A DNA stretch of 64,000 bases, taken from Loktanella sp. 5RATIMAR09. GTDB taxonomy: Bacteria > Pseudomonadota > Alphaproteobacteria > Rhodobacterales > Rhodobacteraceae. Shown one piece after another: positions 44,343-55,222 of the stretch (position 1 is its first letter; every line of letters starts with the position of its first letter). The stretch is taken from positions 54,070 through 118,069 of the forward strand of contig NZ_LJAL01000010.1 in assembly GCF_001419985.1 (NCBI RefSeq), given 5' to 3'. Both the position numbers and the translations under genes were made by a program. The notes below the pieces were generated by a model. The model made no database searches and was not told the DNA's origin. It was given only the letters and a program-made list of their open reading frames with translations.

Positions 44343-44502
44343 GTTCAGTCCTCATTCATTCTGCGGGCGTCTACGACTGGTAGTGCGGCCCCACTTATCC
44401 ACAGGCACTATATGAGGGCAGGTAAGTTTTGGGTAGGGGGGAAATGAAGGCGCAAGATGCAGGGCAAAGGTGTTGCTTTTGCGACTCGCTCCACCCGTTC
44501 GC

Positions 44503-44907
44503 TCAGCCCATATGCGCAATCACGCACCTCTGATGAGGCCTGTCGCGGTGCTCAAAAAGATAGATCCCCTGCCACGTACCCAAGGCCAGCCGCCCATCGG
44601 TTACGGGAATGCTCAAATGGGTCGGCAGCATTGCTGCTTTGATATGCGCAGGCATATCGTCAGGCCCTTCGTAGGTATGGGTGAGGTAGGCCATGCTGGG
44701 GTCGGTCGTGGGCGGCACCAAGCGCGCAAAGAAGTTCTGCAAATCCACCTGCACTTCTGGGTCGGCGTTTTCCTGAATGACCAAACTGGCCGATGTGTGC
44801 TGGATAAACAGCGTTAGCAGGCCGGTGCCCTCGGTCCAGTCGGCCACTTGGCGGGTGAACTCATAAAGACCGGGGCCATTTGTGGCGATAGTGAATTGGG
44901 TTTGCAT
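44503..44907 (-). CDS. YjbQ/UPF0047 family protein
   Basis: A 134-residue protein of the secondary thiamine-phosphate synthase-like (UPF0047) family. IQHTSASLVIQENADPEVQVDL near residue 35 and the C-terminal LALGTWQGIYLFEHRDRPHQR with conserved His/Glu are diagnostic. Some members show weak thiamine phosphate synthase activity, but the real role is unknown. It is preceded on the same strand by the HlyU-like gene with a 45-base gap. No thi genes are nearby. Confidence 0.92.
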   Translation of the reverse strand: MQTQFTIATNGPGLYEFTRQVADWTEGTGLLTLFIQHTSASLVIQENADPEVQVDLQNFFARLVPPTTDPSMAYLTHTYEGPDDMPAHIKAAMLPTHLSIPVTDGRLALGTWQGIYLFEHRDRPHQRCVIAHMG

Positions 44908-44952
44908 GGGTGCAGCATCACCGGAGCGGACACAAAGCGCAACAGGCGCGGC

Positions 44953-45210
44953 CTAGCCGAACAACCGATCACCTTGTTCATCGATCATCTGCTTGGCTTT
45001 GGCAACCGAGGCCGCGTCGGCCTGCTCTTTCGATTGCAGCACATCGGCACGGATCAACTCATGCATCTGTCCGTCTTTTTCAATGCGCGCAGCCAGCCGC
45101 CAGCCACCGCTATCTTTTTCAGGGGTCGGCGTAATCGCGCAATCCTTGTAAACCTCGGACGGGGTGGCTTCGGTTTTGCTACTGCCAAAGAGTTTTGAAA
45201 AAAGTGCCAT
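44953..45210 (-). CDS. HlyU family protein
   Basis: An 85-residue protein that matches the small HlyU family (MALFSKLFGSSK leader, VYKDCAITPTPEKDSGGWRLAARIEKDG and a C-terminal AKQMIDEQGDRLFG). The family is named after a haemolysin activator, but this short alphaproteobacterial type lacks the helix-turn-helix of Vibrio HlyU, so regulation is not established. A single Cys is present. It follows the rpoD terminator and may share a transcript with the yjbQ-like gene. Confidence 0.82.
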   Translation of the reverse strand: MALFSKLFGSSKTEATPSEVYKDCAITPTPEKDSGGWRLAARIEKDGQMHELIRADVLQSKEQADAASVAKAKQMIDEQGDRLFG

Positions 45211-45305
45211 GGAACCTCACTTGTCTTGCGTCAGAATAAACCCGTGCGGACCAAGAGGAAAGGTCCAAGCAGACCAAGCGCGCTTTGCCGTTTGCTGCAT
45301 CCAAA

Positions 45306-45338
45306 GAAAAACCCCACCGTGCTTGCGCGCGATGGGGC
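45306..45338 (-). terminator. Intrinsic terminator after rpoD
   Basis: On the minus strand AGCCCCATCG and CGGTGGGG pair around a GC-rich loop and are followed by TTTTTCTTT. It lies 24 bases beyond the rpoD stop codon. Confidence 0.82.
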
Positions 45339-45361
45339 TAATTTCTTAGTCCGCCAAAAGC

Positions 45362-47341
<1,980 letters not shown>

Positions 47342-47471
47342 GCGGAATGCCCTTTCGGATGCGTTATTTCGTGCCAAAGTGATTCGGCTGATTCGGTTAA
47401 TCTCGAATCAACCTCGCATCGAGGTGATTCGCAAGCAGTTGGCGTCTTGTTCTTTTTATCTGTTGCGCAAA

Positions 47472-49439
47472 TTACGACTTAGGCCGATCCCGCCCCTTTG
47501 CAAAGGAGATTTGCTCAATCAGTTGCGCAAATGCGCTTTTCTCTTCTTTCTTCATCCGTGCGCCATTCGCGCCAATGGCGTATTCGGCTTTGTCCTCATT
47601 GTCGCCACGCCCTGCCTGGTCCACCGCTTTGGTGGCCTGCGCCAAACGCCACGTCAGCCCCTCATCCGCAACACCACCAAGGTCTTCGACGGCATCTTCA
47701 ATCTCTCTTGCGTGCCCGCGGCGTGCTGCAAGTTTGGCAAACTCTTCAGCAAGGCACAAACGCGCGATGTCGGCGTCGCCACCGCGACGCACAGCGGGGC
47801 TAATGGCCACATGGTTCTGCGCGAACAGCTTTTCAAGAGGCATCTCGCCCAGCTCATCGGCAATACACTGACGCAAATCCTCTGTGCCAAGATGACGCAG
47901 AAGGCAGCCCTGAAGATCGCGGTGCATCGGATCGCGGCTGTCCATCTGCTCCAAAGCCGTCTCGAACTCGGGTGCAACAGCGGGGGCTGCAATCAGCGTG
48001 GCAAGGATGACCGCTTCGCGCAAATGGTCCTGATCAGCGGCCCCTGCGGCCAATGCAGAGCTGCGGGATGTGGCCACCGGGCTGACATCGCGCTTCCACG
48101 GATCAAGACGCGGGTTCCATTTCGCACCCCCGCTCTTGCGTGCGGCGGGCGCCTTGCGGTTGGAGAACAACGCCCAGCGCATGTCCTTGATCGCCTGCCC
48201 GTAATGGCTCCGGATCGACGGATCCTTGATCAGCATGATCTTTTCGCGCAGCGCCTTATCAAGGGCGGCCTTGCGCTCGGGACTGTCGAAATTGCGGCCC
48301 TCGGTTTCCCGCTGCCACAAAAGCTGCACCATCGGGATCGCCTGATCGAGCAGCTTTTGCATCGCACCGGCCCCCTGCGCCTTGATCAGATCGTCAGGAT
48401 CCAGACCCTCCGGCATCAGCGCAAAGCGCAACGATTGCCCCGCCTCCAACAGCGGCAAGGCGATATCAATCACCCGCATCGCCGCGCGCAGACCAGCGGT
48501 ATCACCATCCAGCGCGATGATCGGCTCGGGCGCCATGCGCCACATCAGGCGCAACTGGTCCTCCGTTATAGCCGTCCCAAGCGGCGCAACGGTCGCTGTA
48601 AACCCCGCCTCGGACATGGCAATGACATCCATATAGCCCTCGGCCACGACCAAAGGCTTGCCCTTACCCGCCGCTTCACGCGCGGGGCCGTGGTTATAAA
48701 GACTGCGCCCTTTGTCAAAAAGCGCGGTCTCGGGAGAGTTATAATATTTCGCCGGATGGTTCGGGTCCATCGCACGGCCACCGAACCCGATGGCACGACC
48801 TCGCGCATCGCGGATGGGAAACATGATCCGGTCGCGGAACCGGTTATAAAGGCCGCTGCCGCGATCGCTCTTCGCTGCAAGACCCGCTGCAACGATCAGT
48901 TTTTCATCAATCCCCTTGCCGCGCATCTGTTCCAGAACACCGCCATTGGCAGGGGCAAACCCGATCTCCCAACGCGCCTGCGCCTCAGGGCTCAAACCAC
49001 GGCGATCCAGATAATCGCGCGCATCCGCAGCAGCGCCCGTCTGCAACTGCAAACGATGATACTGGACCGCCTGCTCCATCACATCGACCAGCACCGTGCG
49101 CGCATCCGCTTTTTCCTGTGCGCGCGGATCGCGGTCCGGCACGGTCATCCCCGCCTCTGCCGCAAGGATTTTCACCGCCTCCATGAAATCCACATTCTCG
49201 GTTTCACGGACAAAGGAAATCGCGTCACCCTTGGCATGACAGCCAAAGCAGTAATAAAACCCCTTGCGGTCATCGACATGGAAACTGGCGGATTTTTCCT
49301 GATGGAACGGGCAAGACGCCCAAAGGTCGCCCTTGCCCTGATTGGACTTGCGCGTGTCCCACATGACCTTACGGCCCACGACCTGTCCCAAAGACAGGCG
49401 GTTGCGCAATTCATCAAGGAAACCAGGAGGCAGACTCAT
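47472..49439 (-). CDS. dnaG: DNA primase DnaG
   Basis: A 655-residue primase. The zinc site is Cys43-His46-Cys64-Cys67 (CPFHQEKSASF, CFGCHAK). The TOPRIM domain contains VAEGYMDVIAMSEAGF, and ALDGDTAGLRAAM follows. The C-terminal DnaB-binding part is long and variable. I start at the ATG at 49439 (MSLPPGFLDELRNRLSL) with AGGAGGC upstream; an in-frame start 14 codons earlier is less likely. It synthesises primers for replication. rpoD follows after 130 bases. Confidence 0.95.
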   Translation of the reverse strand: MSLPPGFLDELRNRLSLGQVVGRKVMWDTRKSNQGKGDLWASCPFHQEKSASFHVDDRKGFYYCFGCHAKGDAISFVRETENVDFMEAVKILAAEAGMTVPDRDPRAQEKADARTVLVDVMEQAVQYHRLQLQTGAAADARDYLDRRGLSPEAQARWEIGFAPANGGVLEQMRGKGIDEKLIVAAGLAAKSDRGSGLYNRFRDRIMFPIRDARGRAIGFGGRAMDPNHPAKYYNSPETALFDKGRSLYNHGPAREAAGKGKPLVVAEGYMDVIAMSEAGFTATVAPLGTAITEDQLRLMWRMAPEPIIALDGDTAGLRAAMRVIDIALPLLEAGQSLRFALMPEGLDPDDLIKAQGAGAMQKLLDQAIPMVQLLWQRETEGRNFDSPERKAALDKALREKIMLIKDPSIRSHYGQAIKDMRWALFSNRKAPAARKSGGAKWNPRLDPWKRDVSPVATSRSSALAAGAADQDHLREAVILATLIAAPAVAPEFETALEQMDSRDPMHRDLQGCLLRHLGTEDLRQCIADELGEMPLEKLFAQNHVAISPAVRRGGDADIARLCLAEEFAKLAARRGHAREIEDAVEDLGGVADEGLTWRLAQATKAVDQAGRGDNEDKAEYAIGANGARMKKEEKSAFAQLIEQISFAKGRDRPKS

Positions 49440-49529
49440 TGCGCCATTATGGCGTAACCCCTCGGGACTTTCTATGTCCAATCAAACTTCCGCCGGAGGC
49501 ATTCCAACGGCGCGCCCGGCGTAACGCGC

Positions 49530-49650
49530 GCGCCCGCAGCGCCACCTCAAGACCATGCACCAAAGTCTTGCCCATCGACCGCATCACCATGATCTCGAAA
49601 CGGTCAGGACCCGTCCGTATCATCGACACCGCCATACAGTCCGCCTTTAT
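49530..49650 (-). pseudogene. soxG: Remnant of sarcosine oxidase gamma subunit
   Basis: The minus-strand frame gives CMAVSMIRTGPDRFEIMVMR then SMGKTLVHGLEVALRA, which resembles the SoxG C-terminal region (RTAPDxFEIMVFRSMAxTLVHEL). No start or N-terminal domain is present, so only the tail remains. Order and strand fit the other sox remnants upstream. Confidence 0.65.
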
Positions 49651-49835
49651 CGTCCGCGTGCTGCCCTTGAGCCTTGTCTTGATGCTTTGCCGTGCATGAC
49701 GGGCCCGCGCGCCGATGACCTGCGCGCCGTTGTAACGGGATAGTCACCGGCAGAGATCACATCGTGACGATTGCCCGTCACGACACCACCGATGTCACGG
49801 CTATAGATCACACCGATCATCTTCACGCCGATCCC

Positions 49836-49939
49836 CGCCAGATCACAGGCCCGCAGAGCTTTCCCCAAAAACTGCGCTGCCACATACAGGTCGTGTAATA
49901 GAACCCTGCGGCAAGAAAAGGCGACAGGCTATCACTCAC
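49836..49939 (-). pseudogene. soxA: Remnant of sarcosine oxidase alpha subunit
   Basis: One minus-strand frame gives VSDSLSPFLAAGFYYTTCMW then QRSFWGKLCGPVIW. The SoxA N-terminal region has the very similar AGFYYKTFMWPxxFWEKVYEP. The frame breaks with stops directly after. A normal SoxA has about 1000 residues, so nearly all of the gene is deleted. Confidence 0.65.
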
Positions 49940-50044
49940 CGCCATCAAATCATAACGCAGCGACGGTCATGCGTTTTGGGATCAGACCTCCTCCCCCCTG
50001 AGCCACGTCCAGCGTTGTTGCGCGCGCGTTCTGTTCCTCTAATC

Positions 50045-50107
50045 CCGCTGACATCACCCTGATAGCAGGGTTCCCTGCGGTCGCGCACGCCGCAACTGGA
50101 ACATGTG
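50045..50107 (-). pseudogene. soxD: Remnant of sarcosine oxidase delta subunit
   Basis: The minus-strand frame reads TCSSCGVRDRREPCYQGD, matching the zinc-binding N-terminus of SoxD (CPxCGxRDxxEFxYxG). The rest of this roughly 100-residue protein is not present. The fragment follows the soxB remnant and precedes the soxA remnant. Confidence 0.6.
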
Positions 50108-50183
50108 ATACCTATACTTTAAGCATCGCATCATCTTGCCATAAATACTCAAAAAAGTGAGCCAGCCGCGCGTGCAGGTGGCG

Positions 50184-50460
50184 CTAAGAGCCGGCACCCT
50201 CTTCACCCAAAAAACCCGCGCCCGTCCGGAAACGGTCCAACCGGAACGTGGCGGCAGGCGCGTGATGCCGCTCGCCGCCATCAGATGCGCAAACCAAGTT
50301 GCCAGCCACAATCGATAAAGACATCTGTCGTCGGTGTTTTGTCGATAATGGGCGATCCATCGGGCGTCATATCCATGATCCCGCCCCATGATTGCAGCAC
50401 GCGGGCCTTGCCGGTCATCGGCATCAGGGCCATCGCCGCATCCGTCACAGTGCCCGTCAA
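50184..50460 (-). pseudogene. soxB: Remnant of sarcosine oxidase beta subunit
   Basis: The frame ending at 50281 reads MALMPMTGKARVLQSWGGIM then DMTPDGSPIIDKTPTTDVFIDCGW, a clear SoxB C-terminal segment. The match then continues in another frame as GGERHHAPAATFRLDRFRTG to a stop at 50184. The frame change, and the absence of the FAD-binding N-terminal two thirds, show a decayed gene. The intact enzyme would oxidise sarcosine to glycine with tetrahydrofolate as acceptor. Confidence 0.75.
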
Positions 50461-50770
50461 GCGCAGGGGCACTGTGACGCCCAATAGCCCCGATTTTTTA
50501 CTGAAATCGATTCGCTCCCCTGTCGGTGGCGCCACAGGCCGTGTAGATTTCTTGCCTGTTTTGTGCTCTTTTGGCCTCACACTTTGACCTACTGTTTCCG
50601 GAAAAATTACAGTGCACGCTGAAACATCGCACTGTATCAAGCCACATGTGGCGCTGGGCGTGCACCACGGCACCACGTCATTTTTTTGCCACATCAAAAT
50701 GCTGATTGTGGTAATAACTAAGAGTTTAAGCCTGCCAGCGCCATTTTTGCGCCGAACGCCTGGGGATCCG

Positions 50771-52558
50771 ATGATGTTGAAATTTAAGAACCGTGAAAAC
50801 AAGTTGAAAAAGTTGCAACAGGCGCGCCGTGCCTATGTCGAACAACTCGCTTTCATACGCCAGTTCAGGAAAGACGAGGATGGCGGTCTGATTGTCCTGA
50901 CGCTTCTCCTGCTGATATCGATGCTGGTCGTCGGTGGCATGGCGGTCGATTTCATGCGCTTTGAAGCCGAACGGACCAAGCTGCAAAGTGTTTCGGACCG
51001 CGCCGTTCTTGCTGCTGCAAACCTCAACCAGGAGCGCGATGCAGGCTCCGTCCTGACAGACTTCTTTACTGCCGAAGGTTACGCCAACGCGATCGTAGGT
51101 ACGCCATTCATCGAGAAAACTGCAAGCGGCAGTGAAATCAGGCTCGCCTCCGCAATCGAGATGGACACCTTCTATTTGCGCCTGATCGGTATGGACACCT
51201 TGACGGCACCGGCCAACGCCAGCGCGGTCGAAGGCACCGGCAATGTCGAAGTGTCCCTCGTTCTCGATATTTCCGGTTCCATGGGAAGGTCGATGACCGG
51301 ACAGGTCTACCGTCGTGACGCAAATGGTGTTCCTATTCGCGATGCGGAAGGCAACATCGAAACTTTTGAAGGCACGCGCACGCGGATGTTCTTCCTTCAG
51401 CAAGCGGCAAAGCAGTTTGTAGAAGACCTGTTGCTTCCCGAATACGAGGACCGTGTTTCAATCAACCTGATTGCTTATTCACAGCACGTCCGGCTTCGCA
51501 ATGACCTCTACATGGCGTTAAGAACGACGCCTGATTCGATGAATGCGAATAATGTTCTTGGCAGTTCTTTCGGCGCAATCGAAGATGGTTATGCGGCCCC
51601 ACCATCCTATATTTGGGTGGATGCAGAAGGCAATGAAGTGCCCGCCGGCACCGTAGGGGCCACGCTTCAGGCACCGTGGGATCAGCCGGTTAATGTGGAA
51701 TGGGCCGGCGGTTTTGACGTCTACACAAACCCGTCGCGCTGCATCGTATTTGAAGACGACGAATATGAGACACTGACATTTGACGTGAACCGCGTTTACC
51801 AGCAGGTTGAATGGGTGGACTTTTACAAAAGGCCGGTAGGTTGGACTCCTTCTGATGCGAGCTTCGAGAGGGAACCATGTTCGCCTGAGGAATCGCACGG
51901 CATTATTCTGATGTCACAGGATGTCGACGAATTGCACGCCGCAATCGACTCGTTCTACCCGACAGAAAACACCTCGATCCACCGTGGTATGAAGTGGGGC
52001 GTCTCCCTGCTTGATCCGTCCATGCGCGATCTTATCGACCGGATTCCAACCGTCGATGACGCCTTTCGCGGCAGAAGACCTGCCGATTACAACGACCGTA
52101 CGACGTCGAAATACGTGGTCATCATGACGGATGGTGAAACTGTATCCTCCGACCGGATTAAAAGTGAGTACTATGACGAGTACGATGAGCGTAAAGGGTT
52201 GTCAGAAACGGCAGCGAATTATTATCCGCGAATTGATGACGATAGCTCCACCAATGCGAGCTATGGCTGCTACTCCAATGGTGTATGCGTTTGGTTCGAT
52301 AATAACATCACGGAATCGATCGGCAGCGTAGCGGACCTCAATGAAAAATTGAGTGACATTTGTGAACTCGCCGGCGATCAGGTGACCGAGGTCTATACAA
52401 TCTCAATGGGTCTTTTCAACGAGACCATGACAGATTGCGCCAGCAAAGAGGGTAATGCATTCCGGTCGACCATCACCAACGATCCGGGCGAACCCGGATT
52501 GGACGAGATCTTCCGGAAGATTGCAGAGCAGATCACAGCGTTGCGTCTGGCATTGTAA
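50771..52558 (+). CDS. TadG-like pilus-associated protein with von Willebrand A domain
   Basis: A 595-residue protein. A TadE-like N-terminus (FRKDEDGGLIVLTLLLLISMLVVGGMAVDF, transmembrane about 40-60) places the rest outside the inner membrane. A von Willebrand A domain starts at the MIDAS motif DISGSMG (166-172), with VSINLIAYSQH and VVIMTDGE as further landmarks, and a long insertion lies between. This is the layout of TadG proteins of Flp/Tad pili, needed for adhesion or assembly. The start at 50771 has GGGGAT upstream. Two TadE-like genes follow, coupled. The Tad secretion ATPase, platform and pilin genes are not in the window. Confidence 0.85.
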   Translation: MMLKFKNRENKLKKLQQARRAYVEQLAFIRQFRKDEDGGLIVLTLLLLISMLVVGGMAVDFMRFEAERTKLQSVSDRAVLAAANLNQERDAGSVLTDFFTAEGYANAIVGTPFIEKTASGSEIRLASAIEMDTFYLRLIGMDTLTAPANASAVEGTGNVEVSLVLDISGSMGRSMTGQVYRRDANGVPIRDAEGNIETFEGTRTRMFFLQQAAKQFVEDLLLPEYEDRVSINLIAYSQHVRLRNDLYMALRTTPDSMNANNVLGSSFGAIEDGYAAPPSYIWVDAEGNEVPAGTVGATLQAPWDQPVNVEWAGGFDVYTNPSRCIVFEDDEYETLTFDVNRVYQQVEWVDFYKRPVGWTPSDASFEREPCSPEESHGIILMSQDVDELHAAIDSFYPTENTSIHRGMKWGVSLLDPSMRDLIDRIPTVDDAFRGRRPADYNDRTTSKYVVIMTDGETVSSDRIKSEYYDEYDERKGLSETAANYYPRIDDDSSTNASYGCYSNGVCVWFDNNITESIGSVADLNEKLSDICELAGDQVTEVYTISMGLFNETMTDCASKEGNAFRSTITNDPGEPGLDEIFRKIAEQITALRLAL

Positions 52559-52572
52559 TGGGGTCGTTCGCG

Positions 52573-53130
52573 ATGAAAGCTCTGTTTCGACGTTTTTTGA
52601 AAGATGAACGCGGCACCGCGTCGATCGAGATTGTGCTGGTGTTTCCCGTGTTCTTCGGGTTCTTCCTGATGACCTATGAATCAGGCATTTACTCTGCAAG
52701 GCAAGTGATGCTGGAACACGGTGTTGACGTGACGGTCCGCGAAGTGCGTATCGGCGTCATCACAAACCCCGACCGCGATAACCTGCGTGCACGAATCTGT
52801 AGCGCAGCCCGCATATTGCCCGACTGCATCAGGCAGCTCGAAATCGAACTGGTGCAGCGTGACCCAAGGGCTGCTTGGGTTCCGCTCGACGCAAATATAC
52901 GCTGTGTCGACAGGGGAGATCTTGACGCGGCATATGGCGGTACAATCGATCCGACGGGCAACAATGAGTTGATGTTCCTGCGGGCTTGTATCCGCATCGA
53001 TCCGTTCTTGCCATCTTCCGCTTTGGGTAAGGCATTCATCGAAGCGAATGTCGGCGATTCAGCAGCGGGTGAATCCTACGCACTCGTCGCCACGGGCGCC
53101 TTCGTCGTTGAACCTTTCCGGAACGACTGA
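52573..53130 (+). CDS. TadE-like pseudopilin/assembly protein
   Basis: A 185-residue protein with a TadE-like start (FLKDERGTASIEIVLVFPVFFGFFLMTYES): a short basic leader, Glu-Arg-Gly, then a hydrophobic helix with Glu at the fifth position typical of pseudopilins cleaved by the Tad prepilin peptidase. Four or more Cys in the extracytoplasmic part (ARICSAARILPDCI, IRCVDRG, RACIRI) suggest disulfides. The ATG at 52573 has GGGG 9 bases upstream; an ATG at 52558 overlapping the tadG stop is an alternative. It is followed after 2 bases by the second TadE-like gene. Confidence 0.85.
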   Translation: MKALFRRFLKDERGTASIEIVLVFPVFFGFFLMTYESGIYSARQVMLEHGVDVTVREVRIGVITNPDRDNLRARICSAARILPDCIRQLEIELVQRDPRAAWVPLDANIRCVDRGDLDAAYGGTIDPTGNNELMFLRACIRIDPFLPSSALGKAFIEANVGDSAAGESYALVATGAFVVEPFRND

Positions 53131-53132
53131 CC

Positions 53133-53738
53133 ATGAAGGGTATTGCATCACTTCTCCAAGCTTTTCGCGATGACGAACGCGGTTCAATGGCCATTGAACT
53201 GTTGCTCGTCGTCCCGATCCTGCTGTGGGTCTTTTTGTCAACATTCGTCTACTTTGACGTGTTCCGCGTTGAAACGAATTCCGTCCGCGCGACAATCACG
53301 CTGGCCGAAATGTTCAGCCGCGAAGACAATGTGAACAACACATTCATGAACAGTGCGCAAAGTGTTCTGCGCACTCTGACGTTTGAAGAGAATAACCCGG
53401 ACTTCAGGGTGACAGTCTACACATACAACGAAGCCAATGATGAGTTCCGTGTTGTCTGGTCGCGCAGACGCGGATCCGGCATCGCGCAAAACTTGACGAA
53501 TGCGGATCTTGCTGACCTGAGGGCCGAAGGTCGCCTGCCGCCAATGGATAACTTTGACCAAAACATTTTTATCGAAACGCGCACCGAGTATGATGCGCCT
53601 TTCAATATCGGTTTGGGTCCATTCACAGTGACCAATCTGGAAGACCTGACATTCACGAATGATATGATTATCCGCCCGCGCGGCGTAAGGCTCTGCTTTG
53701 AAACGAATGGAGGCAACTCGCTCTGCGGACCGGGTTAA
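53133..53738 (+). CDS. TadE/TadF-like protein
   Basis: A 201-residue protein with the same N-terminal layout (FRDDERGSMAIELLLVVPILLWVFLSTFVYFD) and a longer extracytoplasmic part that ends in a two-Cys tail (RLCFETNGGNSLCGPG). In Tad systems TadE and TadF are minor pseudopilins, so this is probably the TadF counterpart. It lies 2 bases after the previous gene. It ends 4 bases into the convergent gene at 53735. Three such genes in a row form a small tadGEF-like unit apart from the main tad locus. Confidence 0.8.
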   Translation: MKGIASLLQAFRDDERGSMAIELLLVVPILLWVFLSTFVYFDVFRVETNSVRATITLAEMFSREDNVNNTFMNSAQSVLRTLTFEENNPDFRVTVYTYNEANDEFRVVWSRRRGSGIAQNLTNADLADLRAEGRLPPMDNFDQNIFIETRTEYDAPFNIGLGPFTVTNLEDLTFTNDMIIRPRGVRLCFETNGGNSLCGPG

Positions 53739-54211
53739 TCCTTGATCATCATACTGATGCGTTCAGCCATGAACTTGGATTGACCCGCATTCGTCACGCC
53801 ACCCACACCGACACGGCGCCCATAGCGCCACCAAAGCCCCGGCAGCCATGCGCGGGGCTTTTTGTTGTTCAAAACCAACGTAAACCCGTTTGACGGCTTA
53901 AAGGCAAAAACGCCCCGATCAACGCTGCGAATGTCGTCAATCCGCGCCAGCACGGTGCCGGTGCTATCGCGCAACTCTGTCTCGGTCAGCGCGATGGTCA
54001 CATGGGTCGCGCGCCGGAGCCGCTCTGCCTGCCAGAGCATCATGACACCGAACACCAGCATAAATACCATCCATTGCAATGCAGGAGGGTGCACGAGCGT
54101 CAGATAGACCACAAGCGCCCCTAACCCGAACAGGACGCCATAGGCAAAAATACGGCGCGCGGGCGATGCCTCTACGACCGCAAGAACCCCGTTTTCATCT
54201 GCTTGGAACAT
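53735..54211 (-). CDS. Membrane protein with PH-like C-terminal part, unknown function
   Basis: A 158-residue protein. Two adjacent hydrophobic helices (FAYGVLFGLGALVVYLTLV and WMVFMLVFGVMMLWQAE) are followed by a beta-rich region (HVTIALTETELRDSTGTVLARIDDIRSVDRG and FAFKPSNGFTLVLNNKK) that looks like a bacterial PH-type fold. I know only unnamed homologues in Rhodobacteraceae. The ATG at 54211 is followed by an acidic start (MFQADENGVLAVVEA). It overlaps the TadF-like gene end by 4 bases. Confidence 0.7.
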   Translation of the reverse strand: MFQADENGVLAVVEASPARRIFAYGVLFGLGALVVYLTLVHPPALQWMVFMLVFGVMMLWQAERLRRATHVTIALTETELRDSTGTVLARIDDIRSVDRGVFAFKPSNGFTLVLNNKKPRAWLPGLWWRYGRRVGVGGVTNAGQSKFMAERISMMIKD

Positions 54212-54260
54212 GATTTGTCTCCGTCTCTACAGAGCCCTTATCCTACCGCGCCACCCTTGC

Positions 54261-54848
54261 CTAGACTGTCACGGCGCGGCGCACCATGTCCCAGTAGATT
54301 GCTTCGATCTTATCGCTCTCAAGCCGCCCACCCGCACGGTACCAATTGCTGATGCCGGTCAACATCGCAATCAACGCCATTGTCGTAATGCGCGGATCAG
54401 GAACCGCAAAGACACCCTCGGCCTCACCCGCCCGCAGGATGCTTTCCAACGCATCTTCATACTCCCGCCGCATCGCCTCGACGGCCGCGAAATTCTCGTC
54501 CGACAGGTTGCGTAGCTCCATGTAAGAGACAAACACCTGATCAGGGCGCGGCAAATGAAAACGAATATGAAACCGCGTGAACCCTTCAAGCCGCGCAAGA
54601 CTATCGCCTTGCAAATCAGCCGTTTTCAACGCGGCCAGCAGATCGGCCATATGACCCTGCATCAGATCAAACAAAAGGGTCTGTTTGTCTGGCGTATAGT
54701 TATAAAGCGCGCCTGCCTGAATCCCGACTTCCGCCGCAATCTGGCGCATCGACACCGCCGCATAGCCGTGCCTTGCAATCAATCGCAACGCCGCATCGCG
54801 CACCCTTGGGCCGGTGATATCAGAGTGGGAACCTTGCTTGCGTGCCAT
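54261..54848 (-). CDS. TetR/AcrR family transcriptional regulator
   Basis: A 195-residue repressor-type regulator. The N-terminal helix-turn-helix is visible in LIARHGYAAVSMRQIAAEVGIQAGALYNYTPDKQTLLFDLM (about residues 22-62). The C-terminal ligand-binding half belongs to the TetR_C group often linked to fatty acid or acyl-CoA control. It is divergent from the small lipoprotein gene with only 86 bases between, so autoregulation is plausible. No regulated operon is evident. Ligand unknown. Confidence 0.88.
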   Translation of the reverse strand: MARKQGSHSDITGPRVRDAALRLIARHGYAAVSMRQIAAEVGIQAGALYNYTPDKQTLLFDLMQGHMADLLAALKTADLQGDSLARLEGFTRFHIRFHLPRPDQVFVSYMELRNLSDENFAAVEAMRREYEDALESILRAGEAEGVFAVPDPRITTMALIAMLTGISNWYRAGGRLESDKIEAIYWDMVRRAVTV

Positions 54849-54934
54849 AAGGACATTTAACTGAACGCCCGTTCATTTGGAAACCCCTCATCGGCAGTTG
54901 CCCCCGCCCTATGAGCGCAGGTAGGATGACAATC

Positions 54935-55168
54935 ATGCGACTGCTTTGGCCCCTTCCCTTTCTGCTGATCTCTGCCTGCGCCACATTTCCCGCGCTGGAC
55001 GGCACGATCAGCGATGCCGCAAGGCAAGCGCCGTACCCCACATTGACACAACTTCCATCATTGCCGCCCGTTTCCGGGTCCGAGAACGCCGATTTACAGG
55101 CCCGTATTGCTGCATTGCAGGCCCGCGCCGCACAACTGCGCCAGATTGATATCGCCGCGTTGCAGTAG
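54935..55168 (+). CDS. Small lipoprotein, unknown function
   Basis: A 77-residue protein with a lipoprotein signal peptide (MRLLWPLPFLLISAC, lipobox LISAC with Cys15). The mature part ends in a short coiled-coil-like Ala/Gln/Leu stretch (LQARIAALQARAAQLRQID). AGGATGAC lies about 8 bases before the ATG at 54935; in-frame ATGs at 54926 and 54911 are less well placed. It stands 54 bases upstream of hom. I know no named family. Confidence 0.7.
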   Translation: MRLLWPLPFLLISACATFPALDGTISDAARQAPYPTLTQLPSLPPVSGSENADLQARIAALQARAAQLRQIDIAALQ

Positions 55169-55222
55169 GCGCGCGCTTTCGCTAGACCCGTGCTGACGCA
55201 GCACAACGATGGATTTACGCAT

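Noticed and set aside
44343..44502. CACTATAT sequence before nrdR as a possible NrdR box
   Set aside because: Only one imperfect half is present and nrdR is not usually its own target; not reported as a site.
50461..50802. Minus-strand frame of 173 codons containing the soxB fragment
   Set aside because: Its first 110 residues have no likeness to SoxB or other proteins; only the tail is a remnant, so it is not a gene.
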